64,000 nucleotides of DNA from Chryseobacterium capnotolerans (GTDB taxonomy: Bacteria > Bacteroidota > Bacteroidia > Flavobacteriales > Weeksellaceae). The first letter of the stretch is position 1. Each line of letters starts with the position of its first letter. The notes under the pieces are model-generated. The model saw only the letters and a program-made list of their open reading frames with translations, was not told the origin of the DNA and did no database searches. A program made the position numbers and the translations under genes. Location of the stretch: assembly GCF_021278965.1 (NCBI RefSeq), contig NZ_CP065589.1:1679001-1743000 (forward strand). The letters run 5' to 3'. Below are positions 25,620-36,118 of the stretch, piece after piece.

Positions 25620-26447
25620 GGTTGGAAAACGCAAGGGCGCAAGGAATTATCATAGGAACTGTTTTTAGGGCGCAAGAGAATCTAAGATTCTCAGCAAGGT
25701 AAGTTTTTAAAGATTTTATATTCTATTGATGGTATTTAAAATATCTGCGTAATTAGTAAAATCTTCGAGATTTTTTAGATTGGAAAACGCAAGGGCGCAA
25801 GGAATTATCATAGGAACTGTTTTTAGGACGCAAGAGAATCCGGGATTCTCAGCAAGGTAAGTTTTTAAAGATTTTATATTCTATTGATGGTATTTAAAAT
25901 ATCTGCGTAATTAGTAAAATCTTCGAGATTTTTTAGGTTGGAAAACGCAAGGGCGCAAGGAATTATCATAGGAACTGTTTTTAGGACGCAAGAGAATCCG
26001 AGATTCTCAGCAAGGTAAGTTTTTAAAGATTTTATATTCTATTGATGGTATTTAAAATATCTGCGTAATTAGTAAAATCTTCGAGATTTTTTAGGTTGGA
26101 AAACGCAAGGGAGCAAGGAATTATCATAGGAACTGTTTTTAGGGCGCAAGAGAATCTAAGATTTTCAGCAAGGTAAGTTTTTAAAGATTTTATATTCTAT
26201 TGGTGGTATTTAAAATATCTGCGTAATCAGCAAAATCTGCGAGACTTTTTTAGGTTGGAAAACGCAAATAATTTAAATAATATGGTGTTTTTAAGGCGCA
26301 AAAGGATGCAAGATTCTCAGCAAGGAAAGCTGCCGAAAAACTTCTATCATCATATTTAACCGTACACAATTTTATCGGAAATAAAATCTTTGCGCCTTAC
26401 CACTGTATGAATCTAAAAAACTTTGCGTCTTCGCGTTATCCAACAAA
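25620..26447. repeat. 158-bp tandem repeat array with inverted terminal sequence
   Basis: Units beginning TTGGAAAACGCAAGG start at 25622, 25780, 25938, 26096 and 26255: four nearly identical copies of 158-159 bp and a fifth decayed one. Each unit carries the hairpin GAGAATC-nnn-GATTCTC with changing loop (TAA, CGG, CGA; one copy ends GATTTTC) and the hairpin AAATCT-TCG-AGATTT. The right end, 26390-26447, holds CTTTGCGTCTTCGCGTTATCC, an imperfect inverted copy of the unit start, so the element has inverted ends. No protein-coding frame is evident. Related sequence occurs at 13100-13195 and 43083-43107. Confidence 0.85.
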
Positions 26448-26532
26448 TCACGGCCCATTTCTACAATAAAAGCAATTTAAACGATTGTTTGAAAAATATG
26501 TTTTTTTGCTTTTAAATATGCTGAATGATGCT

Positions 26533-26540
26533 TACATTTG
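26533..26540 (+). promoter_or_regulatory. -7 box TACATTTG of the DUF2867 gene
   Basis: Exact TAnnTTTG match 34 nt before the start codon at 26575. Confidence 0.55.
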
Positions 26541-26574
26541 TTATGCTAAAAATAATTTTTTAAAACCAATGATC

Positions 26575-27118
26575 ATGAAAATTAAGAAGATTGAGTTTCC
26601 GGCAAGATCCATTTTGTCTCAGGGAAATGAAAAGTTTGATTATGCAGATAGTTTTGAAGGCGGACTGGTAGGAAATGGACAGAATTTCACTATTGCCCAG
26701 ATTGGGAAAGCTTTTTTTCACAAGTGGGCCAACATGGGGAAAGAGAATGTTTGCTTTCAGAAACAGAGTAGTGGGATTCTTCGGCTTGAAAACAGGTACA
26801 GAGAGTAATCCGGTAAAAGAAGCTGATAGTTTTACATGTGAAGTCGGAGAACGTGTAGGTCTTTTTAAAGTTTTTAATAAAACAAGTAACGAGATTGTTC
26901 TTGGAGAAGATGATAAACATTTGGATTTCAGGGTTTCCCTTTTATTTGATAAGAACCAAGGTGGGCAGGATGAAAACTCCTTAACCATTTCCACTACAGT
27001 AAAGTTCCATAACTGGCTGGGGGTATTGTATTTTTTACCAGTACGTCCTTTTCATAGACTCATTGTTCCAGCAATGCTTAAGAATATAATAGGCAAGCTG
27101 GAAAGTGCCCAACAATAA
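26575..27118 (+). pseudogene. DUF2867-like protein, frameshifted as sequenced
   Basis: About 180 residues once repaired. The N-terminal FDYADSFEGG and the following GKAFFTSGPTW, then LFDKNQGG and VKFHNWLGVLYFLPVRPFHRLIVPAML at the end, fit DUF2867, a family of unknown function. The T run at 26712-26718 has seven bases where six keep the frame; as given the first frame stops at 26808 and the second runs to 27118. ATG 26569 is an equally possible start. Followed by a good terminator at 27123. Confidence 0.7.
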
Positions 27119-27122
27119 TTTC

Positions 27123-27168
27123 AAAGGGTAAGTGTCGGCATACAGACATTTACCCTTTATTTTTTTTC
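27123..27168 (+). terminator. Terminator of the DUF2867 gene
   Basis: Arms AAAGGGTAAGTGTC and GACATTTACCCTTT pair with one mismatch, followed by a T8-rich run. Confidence 0.85.
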
Positions 27169-27263
27169 AAATAAGTCTACTTTTTTGTTATCTAAATACA
27201 AATTTCAGGAAGAATGTTGATAAAAAATGAAGAGTAAAATTCGGATAATTTTAGACAATTTCG

Positions 27264-27271
27264 TACTTTTG
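27264..27271 (+). promoter_or_regulatory. -7 box TACTTTTG of parE
   Basis: Exact TAnnTTTG match 20 nt before the ATG at 27292. Confidence 0.6.
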
Positions 27272-27291
27272 TATGTTTGCTGAAATTATAT

Positions 27292-29179
27292 ATGTCACAA
27301 GAAATAAATCCAACCTACTCCGAAGAGAATATCAGAACCCTCGATTGGCAGGAACATATCCGTCTGCGTCCCGGCATGTACATCGGGAAACTGGGTGACG
27401 GATCCTCTGCCGATGATGGTATTTACATTTTGCTTAAAGAAATTCTGGATAACTCCATTGATGAGTTCAGGATGAGAGCCGGAAAAAGAATTGAAATAAA
27501 GCTGGATGACGGCAAAGTTACCATTCGTGATTTTGGGCGTGGAATTCCACTCGGGAAGATGGTAGATGCCGTTTCTAAAATGAATACCGGAGGTAAATAC
27601 GACAGTAAAGCGTTCAAAAAATCTGTCGGACTGAATGGGGTGGGGACAAAAGCTGTAAATGCCCTTTCAGACTACTTTAGAGTACGCTCTTTCCGTGATG
27701 GAAAAATGAAAGCAGCGGAATTCTCCCGCGGTATGATCAAAGAAAACTTTGATGAAAAAGAAACTTCAGACAGAAACGGAACTGAAATTTCTTTTATTCC
27801 TGATGGAGAAATTTTCCAACATTTCAAATACAGAAAAGAGTATATCGAAAGAATGTTACGCAACTACGCGTATCTGAATCCGGGATTGAAAATACTATTC
27901 AATGGGGAAACCTATTTTTCTGAAAACGGTCTGAAAGATCTTTTGGAAGAAGAACTGGAAAGCGATATCCTTTATCCGATTGTTCATTTAAAGGATGAAG
28001 ATATTGAAGTCGCCATTACCCATTCTGATAAATCACAAACGGAAACTTATTTCTCATTCGTTAACGGACAGAATACAACACAGGGAGGTACTCATCTGAA
28101 TGCTTTCCGTGAAGCATATGTAAAAACGATCCGTGAGTTTTTCAATAAAAGTTTTGATGCTTCTGATATCAGAAAATCAATCATTGCTGCGATTTCCATC
28201 AATGTAGAAGAGCCGGTTTTCGAATCTCAGACCAAAACGAAGCTGGGATCTAATGATATGGGACCTAATGGACCTACCGTAAGAACCTTTATCATTGATT
28301 TTCTAAAAAAGTAAACTGGATAATTTCCTGCATAAAAACCCTGAAATAGCTGAAGCCATTCAAAGAAAGATTCTGATCTCTGAGAGAGAGAGAAAAGAAC
28401 TTTCCGGAATCCAGAAGCTGGCCAGAGAAAGAGCTAAAAAAGTATCTCTTCACAATAAGAAACTTCGTGACTGCAGACAGCATTATAACGATCAGAAAGC
28501 TGAGCGAAAAGGAGATACGCAGATCTTTATCACCGAAGGAGACTCTGCATCAGGATCTATCACCAAGTCAAGAGATGTAGAAACACAGGCGGTATTCTCA
28601 TTAAAAGGAAAGCCTTTGAACTGCTATGGATTGACGAAGAAAGTAGTGTACGAGAATGAAGAGTTTAACCTTCTTCAGGCTGCTTTAAATATTGAAGAAA
28701 GCTTAGAAGACCTGAGATACAATCAGGTAATTATTGCAACGGATGCCGATGTGGATGGAATGCACATCCGCCTGTTGATGATTACATTCTTCCTGCAATT
28801 TTTCCCGGATCTGATTAAAAATGGACACCTTTATATTCTTCAAACCCCATTATTTAGGGTGAGAAATAAAAAAGAAACCCGATATTGTTATTCAGAAGCG
28901 GAGCGGGTAAAAGCGTTGAATGATCTTGGAAAAAATCCTGAAATCACCCGATTTAAGGGATTAGGGGAGATTTCTCCGGATGAGTTTAAGCATTTCATCG
29001 GAAAAGATATCCGTTTAGAGCCGGTAGTGGTTGGAAAAGATCAGACCATAGAGCAGCTATTAGAATTTTATATGGGTAAAAATACACCCGACAGACAGAC
29101 TTTCATTCTTGAGAACTTGGTAGTGGAAGACGATTCTGAAATTGATAAAAAACACATTCTTGATGAAGTAAGCAGCTAA
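27292..29179 (+). pseudogene. parE: DNA topoisomerase IV subunit B (ParE), frameshifted as sequenced
   Basis: About 628 residues once repaired; the ATPase subunit of topoisomerase IV, which separates linked daughter chromosomes. ATPase motifs: [10 protein letters not shown] (Mg-binding Asn), FGRGIPLG and [15 protein letters not shown]. The toprim domain shows TEGDSASGS and [11 protein letters not shown], and [13 protein letters not shown] near the end. The A run at 28305-28310 has six bases where five keep the frame, so it is split into 27292-28314 and a part reading on to 29179. Since the gene is normally essential and every motif is intact, a sequencing error is the likely cause. Paired with parC at 29694; a small gene lies between. 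Confidence 0.93.
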
Positions 29180-29208
29180 CAACTGATGAACACCATATAA
29201 GAATCACA

Positions 29209-29685
29209 ATGAGATTAAGTAACCGTAGTAAAACATCATTTTATAACTTTATTAATACACTGTTGATAATGATTGCAGTGTTTGGAATAGTTGGGTTTTT
29301 AGCCAATGAATACAGATTTAATGTATTAGGAGTTGAAAGCTATTTGATGATAATTGTTCCCATATTATTATTAGTAATCTTTCATCTTAACGGGCGGCAG
29401 ATTTTTGAATATGACAGTGATGGAGAAGCACTGCATTTTAAAAACAGGAATATCATTCCTTTTTTGAGCAAACCTCTCCATGATGAGTTTCCGAAATATA
29501 AACTGATAAAATATGACGTAATTAATATTTTCTTTATCAAAAGATTATATATTACCGTCTCAAGTAAGAATAATGGATCTACGATTCTGAAGTACCAGGT
29601 TTCTTACTTGACCAGAAAAGAAATAAACGATTTAAAACTCTCTCTGAATAAAGTGGTAAAAGCTAATAAAGAGAAAAAAGATTAA
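29209..29685 (+). CDS. Hypothetical membrane protein between parE and parC
   Basis: A 158-residue protein with two hydrophobic helices at about residues 13-31 and 43-61, then a cytoplasmic part with beta-strand pattern: QIFEYDSDGEALHFKNRNI and YDVINIFFIKRLYITVSS. This resembles the bacterial PH-like (bPH) membrane-protein arrangement, but I do not recognise a family with certainty. It starts 29 nt after parE and ends 8 nt before parC, so it is probably co-transcribed with both. Function unknown. Confidence 0.75.
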   Translation: MRLSNRSKTSFYNFINTLLIMIAVFGIVGFLANEYRFNVLGVESYLMIIVPILLLVIFHLNGRQIFEYDSDGEALHFKNRNIIPFLSKPLHDEFPKYKLIKYDVINIFFIKRLYITVSSKNNGSTILKYQVSYLTRKEINDLKLSLNKVVKANKEKKD

Positions 29686-29693
29686 TATAACAG

Positions 29694-32286
29694 ATGACGA
29701 CAGAAGAATATTCGCATGAGGGAGAAAGCCTGAAGAAAGTTTCCGGTCTCTACAAAGACTGGTTTCTGGATTATGCTTCCTATGTGATTTTGGATAGAGC
29801 CATTCCTTCGATATTTGATGGGTTAAAACCTGTTCAGCGAAGAATTATGCACTCTATGCGGGAACTGGAAGATGGCCGTTACAATAAGGTGGCCAATATC
29901 GTGGGAAACACCATGAAATATCACCCTCACGGTGATGCTTCCATTACAGACGCCATGGTTCAGATTGGGCAAAAAGAACTCCTGATAGATACTCAGGGGA
30001 ACTGGGGAAATATCTATACAGGAGATTCTGCAGCAGCAGCGAGGTATATTGAAGCCAGGCTGACCCCTTTTGCCCTGGAAGTAGTCTTTAATCCCAAAAC
30101 TACCGAATGGACAAAATCCTATGATGGTAGAAATAATGAGCCCATTGATCTTCCGGTAAAATTTCCACTGCTTCTTACACAAGGGGTAGAAGGAATTGGA
30201 GTAGGGCTTTCTACAAAGATCCTTCCGCATAACTTTAATGAGCTTATCAATGCATCTGTAGCCTATCTAAAAGGAAAGAAATTTGAGATCTATCCGGACT
30301 TTTTTAACAGCTGGTTATCTGGATGTATCAGAATATAATGATGGTCATAGAGGCGGAAAAGTAAGAGCCAGAGCCAAAATTACCCAGACGGATAAACATA
30401 CGCTGGTGATTTCTGAGCTTCCATATTCCAAAACAACAAGTGACCTGATTGATTCTATCTTGAAAGCCAATGAAAAAGGGAAGATCAAGATCAAGAAAAT
30501 TGAAGACAATACTTCTGATAAAGTCGAAATTCTGATTCATATTCATAACGATGTTTCTCCGGATAAGACGATTGATGCCCTGTATGCCTTTACAGACTGC
30601 CAGGTAACAATTTCTCCGAATGCCTGTGTGATTGTTGGTGATAAACCAATGTTCATGAATGTTTCCGATATTCTGAAAATGAATACGGATCATACAGTTT
30701 CGTTATTGAAAAAAGAACTTGAAATAGAACTTCATGAGCTTCAGGAAAGCTGGCATTTCTCCTCCCTGGAAAGAATCTTCATCGAAAACAGAATTTATCA
30801 CGATATTGAAGAAGTGAAGAGCTGGGAAGACGTCTTAATAACCATTGATAAAGGATTAAAGCCTCATACCAAGCATCTTTTAAGAGCCGTAACTGAGGAA
30901 GATATTCTAAAATTGACGGAGATCAGAATCAAGAGAATTTCAAGATTCGATTTAGATAAATTTAAAGAAAATATAGCTTCTCTTGAAGGTAAAATTGAGC
31001 AGGTAAAACATCACCTTGCCAACCTGATAACGTATGCTATTGATTATTACTTAAATATTCAGAAGAAATACGGAAAAGACAAGCAGAGAAAAACAGAACT
31101 GAGAATCTTTGATACCATTGATGCCACTAAAGTAGCTGTAGCCAATGAGAAGTTCTATGCCAACTTTGAAGAAGGCTTCATTGGAACTTCACTGAAGAAA
31201 GATCAGTATATGTTTGACTGCTCAGATATTGATGATATCATTACTTTCAGAAAAGACGGCAGCATGAAAGTGGTAAAAGTGGAAGCTAAAACATTTATCG
31301 GAAAAGATATTCTCCACGTTGCTGTATGGAAGAAAAATGATAAGAGAACGGTGTACAATATGATCTACCGTGAAGGGAGAGAAGGACCTTATTATATGAA
31401 ACGTTTCTCTGTAACCGGAGTCACAAGAAATACAGATTATCCGTTAGCATCAGACAAAAAAGGCTCGGAAACGTTATACTTCTCAGCCAACCCAAATGGG
31501 GAAGCAGAAACCGTTTCGGTACTTTTAAAGCCAAATCCTAGAATCAGAAAGAATAAAATGGAGATCAATTTCTCCGATCTGGCCATTAAAGGAAGAGATT
31601 CAAAAGGAAACCTGGTGACGAAATATGCGGTGAAGAAAGTAGACCTTAAAGAAGAAGGGGTTTCTACACTGGCACCAAGAAGAATTTGGTTTGATGATAC
31701 GGTAAGAAGACTGAATGCTGATGCAAGAGGTACCTTATTGGGAAGCTTCAAAGGAGATGATAAAATTTTAACAATCAATACCAACGGTGAAGTAAAATTG
31801 GTTTCTTTTGATTTAGGAAACCGTTTTGATGATGAATATCTGGTATTGGAAAAGTGGAAACCTGAGCAGCCGATTACCTGTATTTATTATGATGGGGAAA
31901 AGCAAATCTATTTTATCAAACGATTCCTGCTGGAAAATACGGTAAACGTACAGACCTTTATGCCATCCGAGCATCCGAACTCATTCATTGAAAATGTAAT
32001 CGTTGCCAATGATGTAACCGCAGAAATTATTTTTGCAAAAGATAAAGGCAAAGATCGTGATCCGGAAACCATCAATATCGACGAGTTTATTGCCGTAAAA
32101 GGAATAAAAGCGATAGGCAATCAGTTTACGAAATTTAAAGTAAAAGCCATTAATATTACCATCCCAGAACCTGTAGAAGAAGAACCGGAAGTATATGAAG
32201 ATCCGGAACCAACAGGAGATATGGATGAAGATGGTGGGATTATCGGAGATCTGTTTCAAGCTGAAGAGGGAAATGAAACTGAGTAG
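29694..32286 (+). pseudogene. parC: DNA topoisomerase IV subunit A (ParC), frameshifted as sequenced
   Basis: About 863 residues once repaired; the breakage-reunion subunit. The N-terminal DYASYVILDRAIPSIFDGLKPVQRR and the active-site tyrosine in AARYIEARLTPFA are typical. The central coiled coil and a C-terminal beta-pinwheel with repeated strands (FRKDGSMKVVKVEAKTFIGKDI, TINTNGEVKLVSFDLGNRF) follow; the tail is very acidic. The T run at 30300-30305 has six bases where five keep the frame; parts end at 30338 and continue from about 30300 in another frame. As for parE, the motifs are intact and an error is likely. Confidence 0.93.
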
Positions 32287-32329
32287 GGAGATCATTCTTT
32301 TTACTTAACAATCAATAAAAAAACATCAG

Positions 32330-32971
32330 ATGGATATAATTGTTTTGATCATTATTGCGGTTACTTGTGTATTCAGTTACATGGGTTTCAACAATACGCT
32401 TTTATTTGAAAAATATAAATTCAATGTTGGAGCAATTGCTAACCGTAAAGAATATATAAGACTGATAAGTTCTGCATTTTTACACGCAGATTTTATGCAC
32501 CTGTTCTTTAATATGCTTTCCTTATACTTCTTTCAGGGAGTGGTGGTTCATATCTTTGGAGAAATTGGGTTTTTAATTATCTATTTTGGATCCATGATCC
32601 TTGGAAACCTGTTTAGTTTACAGATTTATCAGAAACAACCGTGGTATTCGGCAATCGGAGCTTCAGGAGCTGTTTCGGGAATTATTTTTGCCTCTATAGC
32701 AATGGCCCCGAATGAGATCAGTGTGAATTTCTTACCGGGATGGCTATTCGGAACATTGTATTTTGGATATTCTGTATACATGATGCTGAATCCTAAGCAA
32801 TGGGATAATCTGGGACATGCTGCCCACCTTGGAGGAGCCTTTTTCGGATTGGTATATTCTATTGTGTTACATCCACAGTTGGCCATGAGTAATATTGTAT
32901 ATCTTGGGGTGATGTCACTACCATTAATTTATCTGGGGTATCAGATTTTTGTAAGGAAACGAATAAGATAA
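32330..32971 (+). CDS. Rhomboid family intramembrane serine protease
   Basis: A 213-residue membrane protein with six hydrophobic segments. Family landmarks: HADFMHLFFNMLSLYFFQG (HxxxN region), the catalytic serine in AIGASGAVSGI and the catalytic histidine in NLGHAAHLGGAFFG. Rhomboids cleave transmembrane segments inside the membrane. It begins 43 nt after parC and may share its transcript. The substrate is unknown. Confidence 0.93.
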   Translation: MDIIVLIIIAVTCVFSYMGFNNTLLFEKYKFNVGAIANRKEYIRLISSAFLHADFMHLFFNMLSLYFFQGVVVHIFGEIGFLIIYFGSMILGNLFSLQIYQKQPWYSAIGASGAVSGIIFASIAMAPNEISVNFLPGWLFGTLYFGYSVYMMLNPKQWDNLGHAAHLGGAFFGLVYSIVLHPQLAMSNIVYLGVMSLPLIYLGYQIFVRKRIR

Positions 32972-33004
32972 AAAGACTATTTTTAATCTAAAATATCAAA
33001 ACCA

Positions 33005-34092
33005 ATGAACACATCAGAATTCAACAGTTTCATCGTGATACTTATCTATGGTTCATTGGTTTTGCTTTCTCTACTGAATATTGCAAACCCTTTAAAAGTT
33101 AACCGGAAAGCCAATTTCTGGTTCGGAATCTTTCTCTTTCTTTGGTCTACTTTCTGGCTGGATGAAATTCTTTTTCTCATAACAGGGGCAACAGTAGAAT
33201 TTCATTCCCTTTTTTGGGTCCGGATTATACAATATCTGACCCCTATCTTTTTTATTTCAGCGTATTATTTTATACCAACCCTTCTTTTAGGTTTACAATA
33301 GCAGACCTAAAGTATCTGTTGCTGCCAGCAGCATTTGTAACATGTCTTGTATTGGCTAGAATAGGATATACCAGCCCGTTCGAGTCTCTAAGTATAATCC
33401 TTATTTTGGTTCAGGCATTATTTTATACAGTACTTTCTTACATTACCATCAGAAAACATCAGCGAAAGATTCAGCAGTTCTCTTCCAATACCGAAGGAAT
33501 CAACCTGAATTGGCTGGAATATATTATCCTGGTTATTCTTGCTGTCAACATTATCTACGTAGTATACAACCTGTTTTATGATCCTAAATCATTAAATTTC
33601 TTTATCAATGCCGTATTCCTTGTGGTTATTTATTGCGTTGGATATTATTCTTTAAAGCAAAAAGAAATTTATCCATTAGAAGAAAAACAACGGGAGGAAT
33701 TAATCTCTATCCAAGATGATTCTGATCCTGAAGAGATAAGAAGAAAGCTGATACCGGACGAAGAACTGATAAAAATTAAAGCTCAGCTTGAAAACATAAT
33801 GAGCATCCAGAAACCTTATCTGGATAGTGAGCTGAACCTAATTAAGCTGGCAGAAATACTTTCTGTTTCTACCCATCATTTGTCATATGTCATCAATACT
33901 GGTTTTCAAAAGAATTTTTTCCAATATGTGAACGAGTTCAGGGTTGAATATGCCAAACAGCTTCTTAAAGACTCCGGAAGCAAGTTATCCATCCTGGGAA
34001 TCGCTTATGAGTCAGGGTTCAATTCCAAAACTTCCTTCAATACGACCTTCAAAAAAGTGACCGGAAAAACCCCTTCTGAATTCAAAAAATAA
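33005..34092 (+). pseudogene. Membrane-bound AraC-family regulator, frameshifted as sequenced
   Basis: About 362 residues once repaired. Six or seven hydrophobic helices in the first 200 residues are followed by a cytoplasmic linker and a C-terminal AraC domain: LNLIKLAEILSVSTHHLSYVIN and LSILGIAYESGFNSKTSFNTTFKKVTGK. This 7TM-like sensor plus AraC arrangement is common in flavobacteria. The T run at 33248-33253 has six bases where seven keep the frame (PIFFYFSVLFY); without it the first part stops at 33301. It precedes the SDR/epimerase pair at 34254 and may control it. Confidence 0.85.
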
Positions 34093-34226
34093 GTTCAGGT
34101 TTATAAACTTTTACTTTTTGAAGGCGATTAATTCATTGTTATTTAGTGTTTTATATTGTTTTCGTTTTTTGTTAAGCAAATACGTTCGTTCAGATAATCC
34201 GGAACATTTAAAGGGTATTTCTATGA

Positions 34227-34234
34227 TAGCTTTG
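34227..34234 (+). promoter_or_regulatory. -7 box TAGCTTTG of the SDR/epimerase pair
   Basis: Exact TAnnTTTG match 19 nt before the ATG at 34254. Confidence 0.6.
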
Positions 34235-34253
34235 TCCTGTAAAATTTAATCTT

Positions 34254-35039
34254 ATGGATACCAAAGAATCATACGCTGTGGTCACAGGAGCAAGTCAGGG
34301 TTTGGGAAAATCTTTTGCTGAAAATCTGGCCAGGAAAAATATCAATCTTATTTTGGTCAGTCTTCCTGATCAGAATTTACAAGAAGTTGCACTGAAACTT
34401 AAAGAAGAGTATCATATAAAAGTGCATTGCTATGAAGTGGACCTTTCCATTAATGAAAATGTGATGAAGCTTACAGAATGGCTTAATTCGTCTTTTAATA
34501 TCCATATTCTGATCAATAATGCAGGCCTTGGAGGAACAAAGAAGTTTACTGAGGCCACTTCGGATTATATCAACACCATTTTACAGGTCAATGTTACCGC
34601 AACTTCCCTGATGACCCATCAATTGCTGCCGAATCTTTTAAAACAGCCTAAAGCCTATATTTTGAACGTTTCAAGCATGGCCGCATTCTCTCCGATAGGA
34701 TTTAAAACGGTGTATCCTGCCTCCAAAAGTTTTATCCATTCCTTTTCAAGAGGGCTGCATGAAGAATTAAAAGACACCAATGTTTTTGTAAGTGTGGTGA
34801 ATCCCGGAGCCATGAAAACCAATACCGATGTTTGTAAAAGGATTGAAAAACAGGGTTTTTGGGGCAGATTGACACTTTTAAATCCGGATAAAGTAGCAGC
34901 TCGATCCATTCAGCGGTTATTTAAAAAAGATTCCGTAATTATGGTCAATCCAATAAGCTGGCTAGTGATGAAGATTCTTCCTATTTGGATTAAACTTCCT
35001 CTGATGACACAAGCCATAAAAAGAGAGATCGAAGCATGA
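34254..35039 (+). CDS. Short-chain dehydrogenase/reductase
   Basis: A 261-residue classical SDR: TGASQGLGKSFAENL NAD(P) loop near residue 12, ILINNAGLGG, the catalytic serine in LNVSSMAAF, and YPASKSFIHSFSRGL (YxxxK). The hydrophobic C-terminal part (MVNPISWLVMKILPIWIKLPLM) suggests membrane association, as in DltE/SadH-like members acting on lipids. Its stop overlaps the start of the epimerase gene (ATGA), so the two are co-translated. The substrate is not known. Confidence 0.9.
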   Translation: MDTKESYAVVTGASQGLGKSFAENLARKNINLILVSLPDQNLQEVALKLKEEYHIKVHCYEVDLSINENVMKLTEWLNSSFNIHILINNAGLGGTKKFTEATSDYINTILQVNVTATSLMTHQLLPNLLKQPKAYILNVSSMAAFSPIGFKTVYPASKSFIHSFSRGLHEELKDTNVFVSVVNPGAMKTNTDVCKRIEKQGFWGRLTLLNPDKVAARSIQRLFKKDSVIMVNPISWLVMKILPIWIKLPLMTQAIKREIEA

Positions 35040-36010
35040 AAAAAGTTTTTGTAACCGGAGCTACAGGGCTTCTGGGAACCAATGTTATCATTAAATTATT
35101 ACAAAATGGTTATTCTGTTATTGCTTTGGTGCGCCAGAAAAGCAAGTATCTGGGCGAAAAAAATAAAAACCTCAAATTGATTGAGGGGTATCTGACCTCT
35201 GATCTTTCACAATATCTGGTAAATGTTGACTGCATCATTCATATCGCCGCAGAAACAAGCCAGAATCTGATCCGGTATGAGGATTATAAAAAAGTAAACT
35301 ATGATCTTACTGCACATCTTTTATCTCAGGCGGAAGTTTGTGGAGTGAGAAGGTTTTTATTTATAAGCTCGGCCAATACCATAGGATTTGGGAGTGAGGA
35401 ATATCCGGGAAATGAGGATGACGTTCAGAAACACCCTTTTACAGATTCTTTTTATGCTCAAAGTAAATTGAATGCTGAAAATTATCTTTTGCAAAATCGT
35501 AAGCATACAGAACTTATCATTCTGAATCCTACTTTTATGATCGGAGCTTATGATAGAAAACCAAGTTCAGGTAAATTAATTTTCTGGGCTTGGAAAAAGA
35601 AGTTGATCTTTTATCCGAAAGGAGGAAAAAACTTTGTTCACGCTGAAGATGCTGCCAATGGAGTGATCCATGCATTGGAGCGTGGAAAGAATGGAGAAAA
35701 ATACTTATTGGCTAATGAAAATCTAAGCTACAAACAGTTTTTCAAAAAAGTAAATAGAATTACAAATCAAAGTCCTTTTATGATGCCAATTCCTAATGTA
35801 TTCCTGAATATTTTAGGCTGGACAGGAGATCTTTTGAGAGGATTAAATATAGAGACGAATCTCTGTTCTTCTAACATGAAGGCGCTTCAGGTTCATAACT
35901 ATTACGCTAACCAAAAATCAGCAGAAGATCTGGATATTCATTACAAGCCAATAGACAAAGCGATAGAAGATGCTGTTGATTATTTTAAATCTAAAAAAAT
36001 GAAGAGTTGA
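35036..36010 (+). CDS. NAD-dependent epimerase/dehydratase family protein
   Basis: A 324-residue extended SDR: TGATGLLGTNVIIKLL loop, DCIIHIAAETSQ, RFLFISSANTIGFG and YAQSKLNAENYLL with the catalytic YxxxK. The QKHPFTDSFYAQSKLNAE pattern resembles dihydroflavonol-reductase and 3-beta-HSD-like enzymes. Overlaps the preceding SDR gene by 4 bp; both follow the AraC-type regulator at 33005. A similar arrangement (two NAD enzymes with an AraC gene) occurs at 17640-21231. Terminator at 36075. Confidence 0.9.
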   Translation: MKKVFVTGATGLLGTNVIIKLLQNGYSVIALVRQKSKYLGEKNKNLKLIEGYLTSDLSQYLVNVDCIIHIAAETSQNLIRYEDYKKVNYDLTAHLLSQAEVCGVRRFLFISSANTIGFGSEEYPGNEDDVQKHPFTDSFYAQSKLNAENYLLQNRKHTELIILNPTFMIGAYDRKPSSGKLIFWAWKKKLIFYPKGGKNFVHAEDAANGVIHALERGKNGEKYLLANENLSYKQFFKKVNRITNQSPFMMPIPNVFLNILGWTGDLLRGLNIETNLCSSNMKALQVHNYYANQKSAEDLDIHYKPIDKAIEDAVDYFKSKKMKS

Positions 36011-36072
36011 TTTCTAATGAATTGATCTTTTACAATGGGACCATAGGTTTCAAGTCTTTCATCTGTAAACAT

Positions 36073-36100
36073 AAAAAAACCGACAAAAGTCGGTTTTTAA
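36073..36100. terminator. Bidirectional terminator
   Basis: Perfect 10-bp stem AAAAACCGAC/GTCGGTTTTT with loop AAAA between convergent genes ending at 36010 (plus) and 36119 (minus). Confidence 0.9.
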
Positions 36101-36118
36101 ATTCTAGGGTGTTTCCTG

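Noticed and set aside
25620..26447. CRISPR array
   Set aside because: The units are 158 bp and conserved along their whole length with no unique spacers, and no cas genes are near; it is a tandem repeat, not CRISPR.
27292..32286. Programmed frameshifting or decay of parE and parC
   Set aside because: No slippery-site plus stem-loop arrangement is evident, both genes are normally essential, and ten other homopolymer indels of the same kind occur nearby; a sequencing error is simpler.
27292..32286. Assigning the pair as gyrB/gyrA
   Set aside because: The two genes lie together, and the short B subunit (about 628 residues) with FLKSK-type middle and the acidic-tailed A subunit fit topoisomerase IV in Bacteroidota better; without a tree this is likely, not certain.
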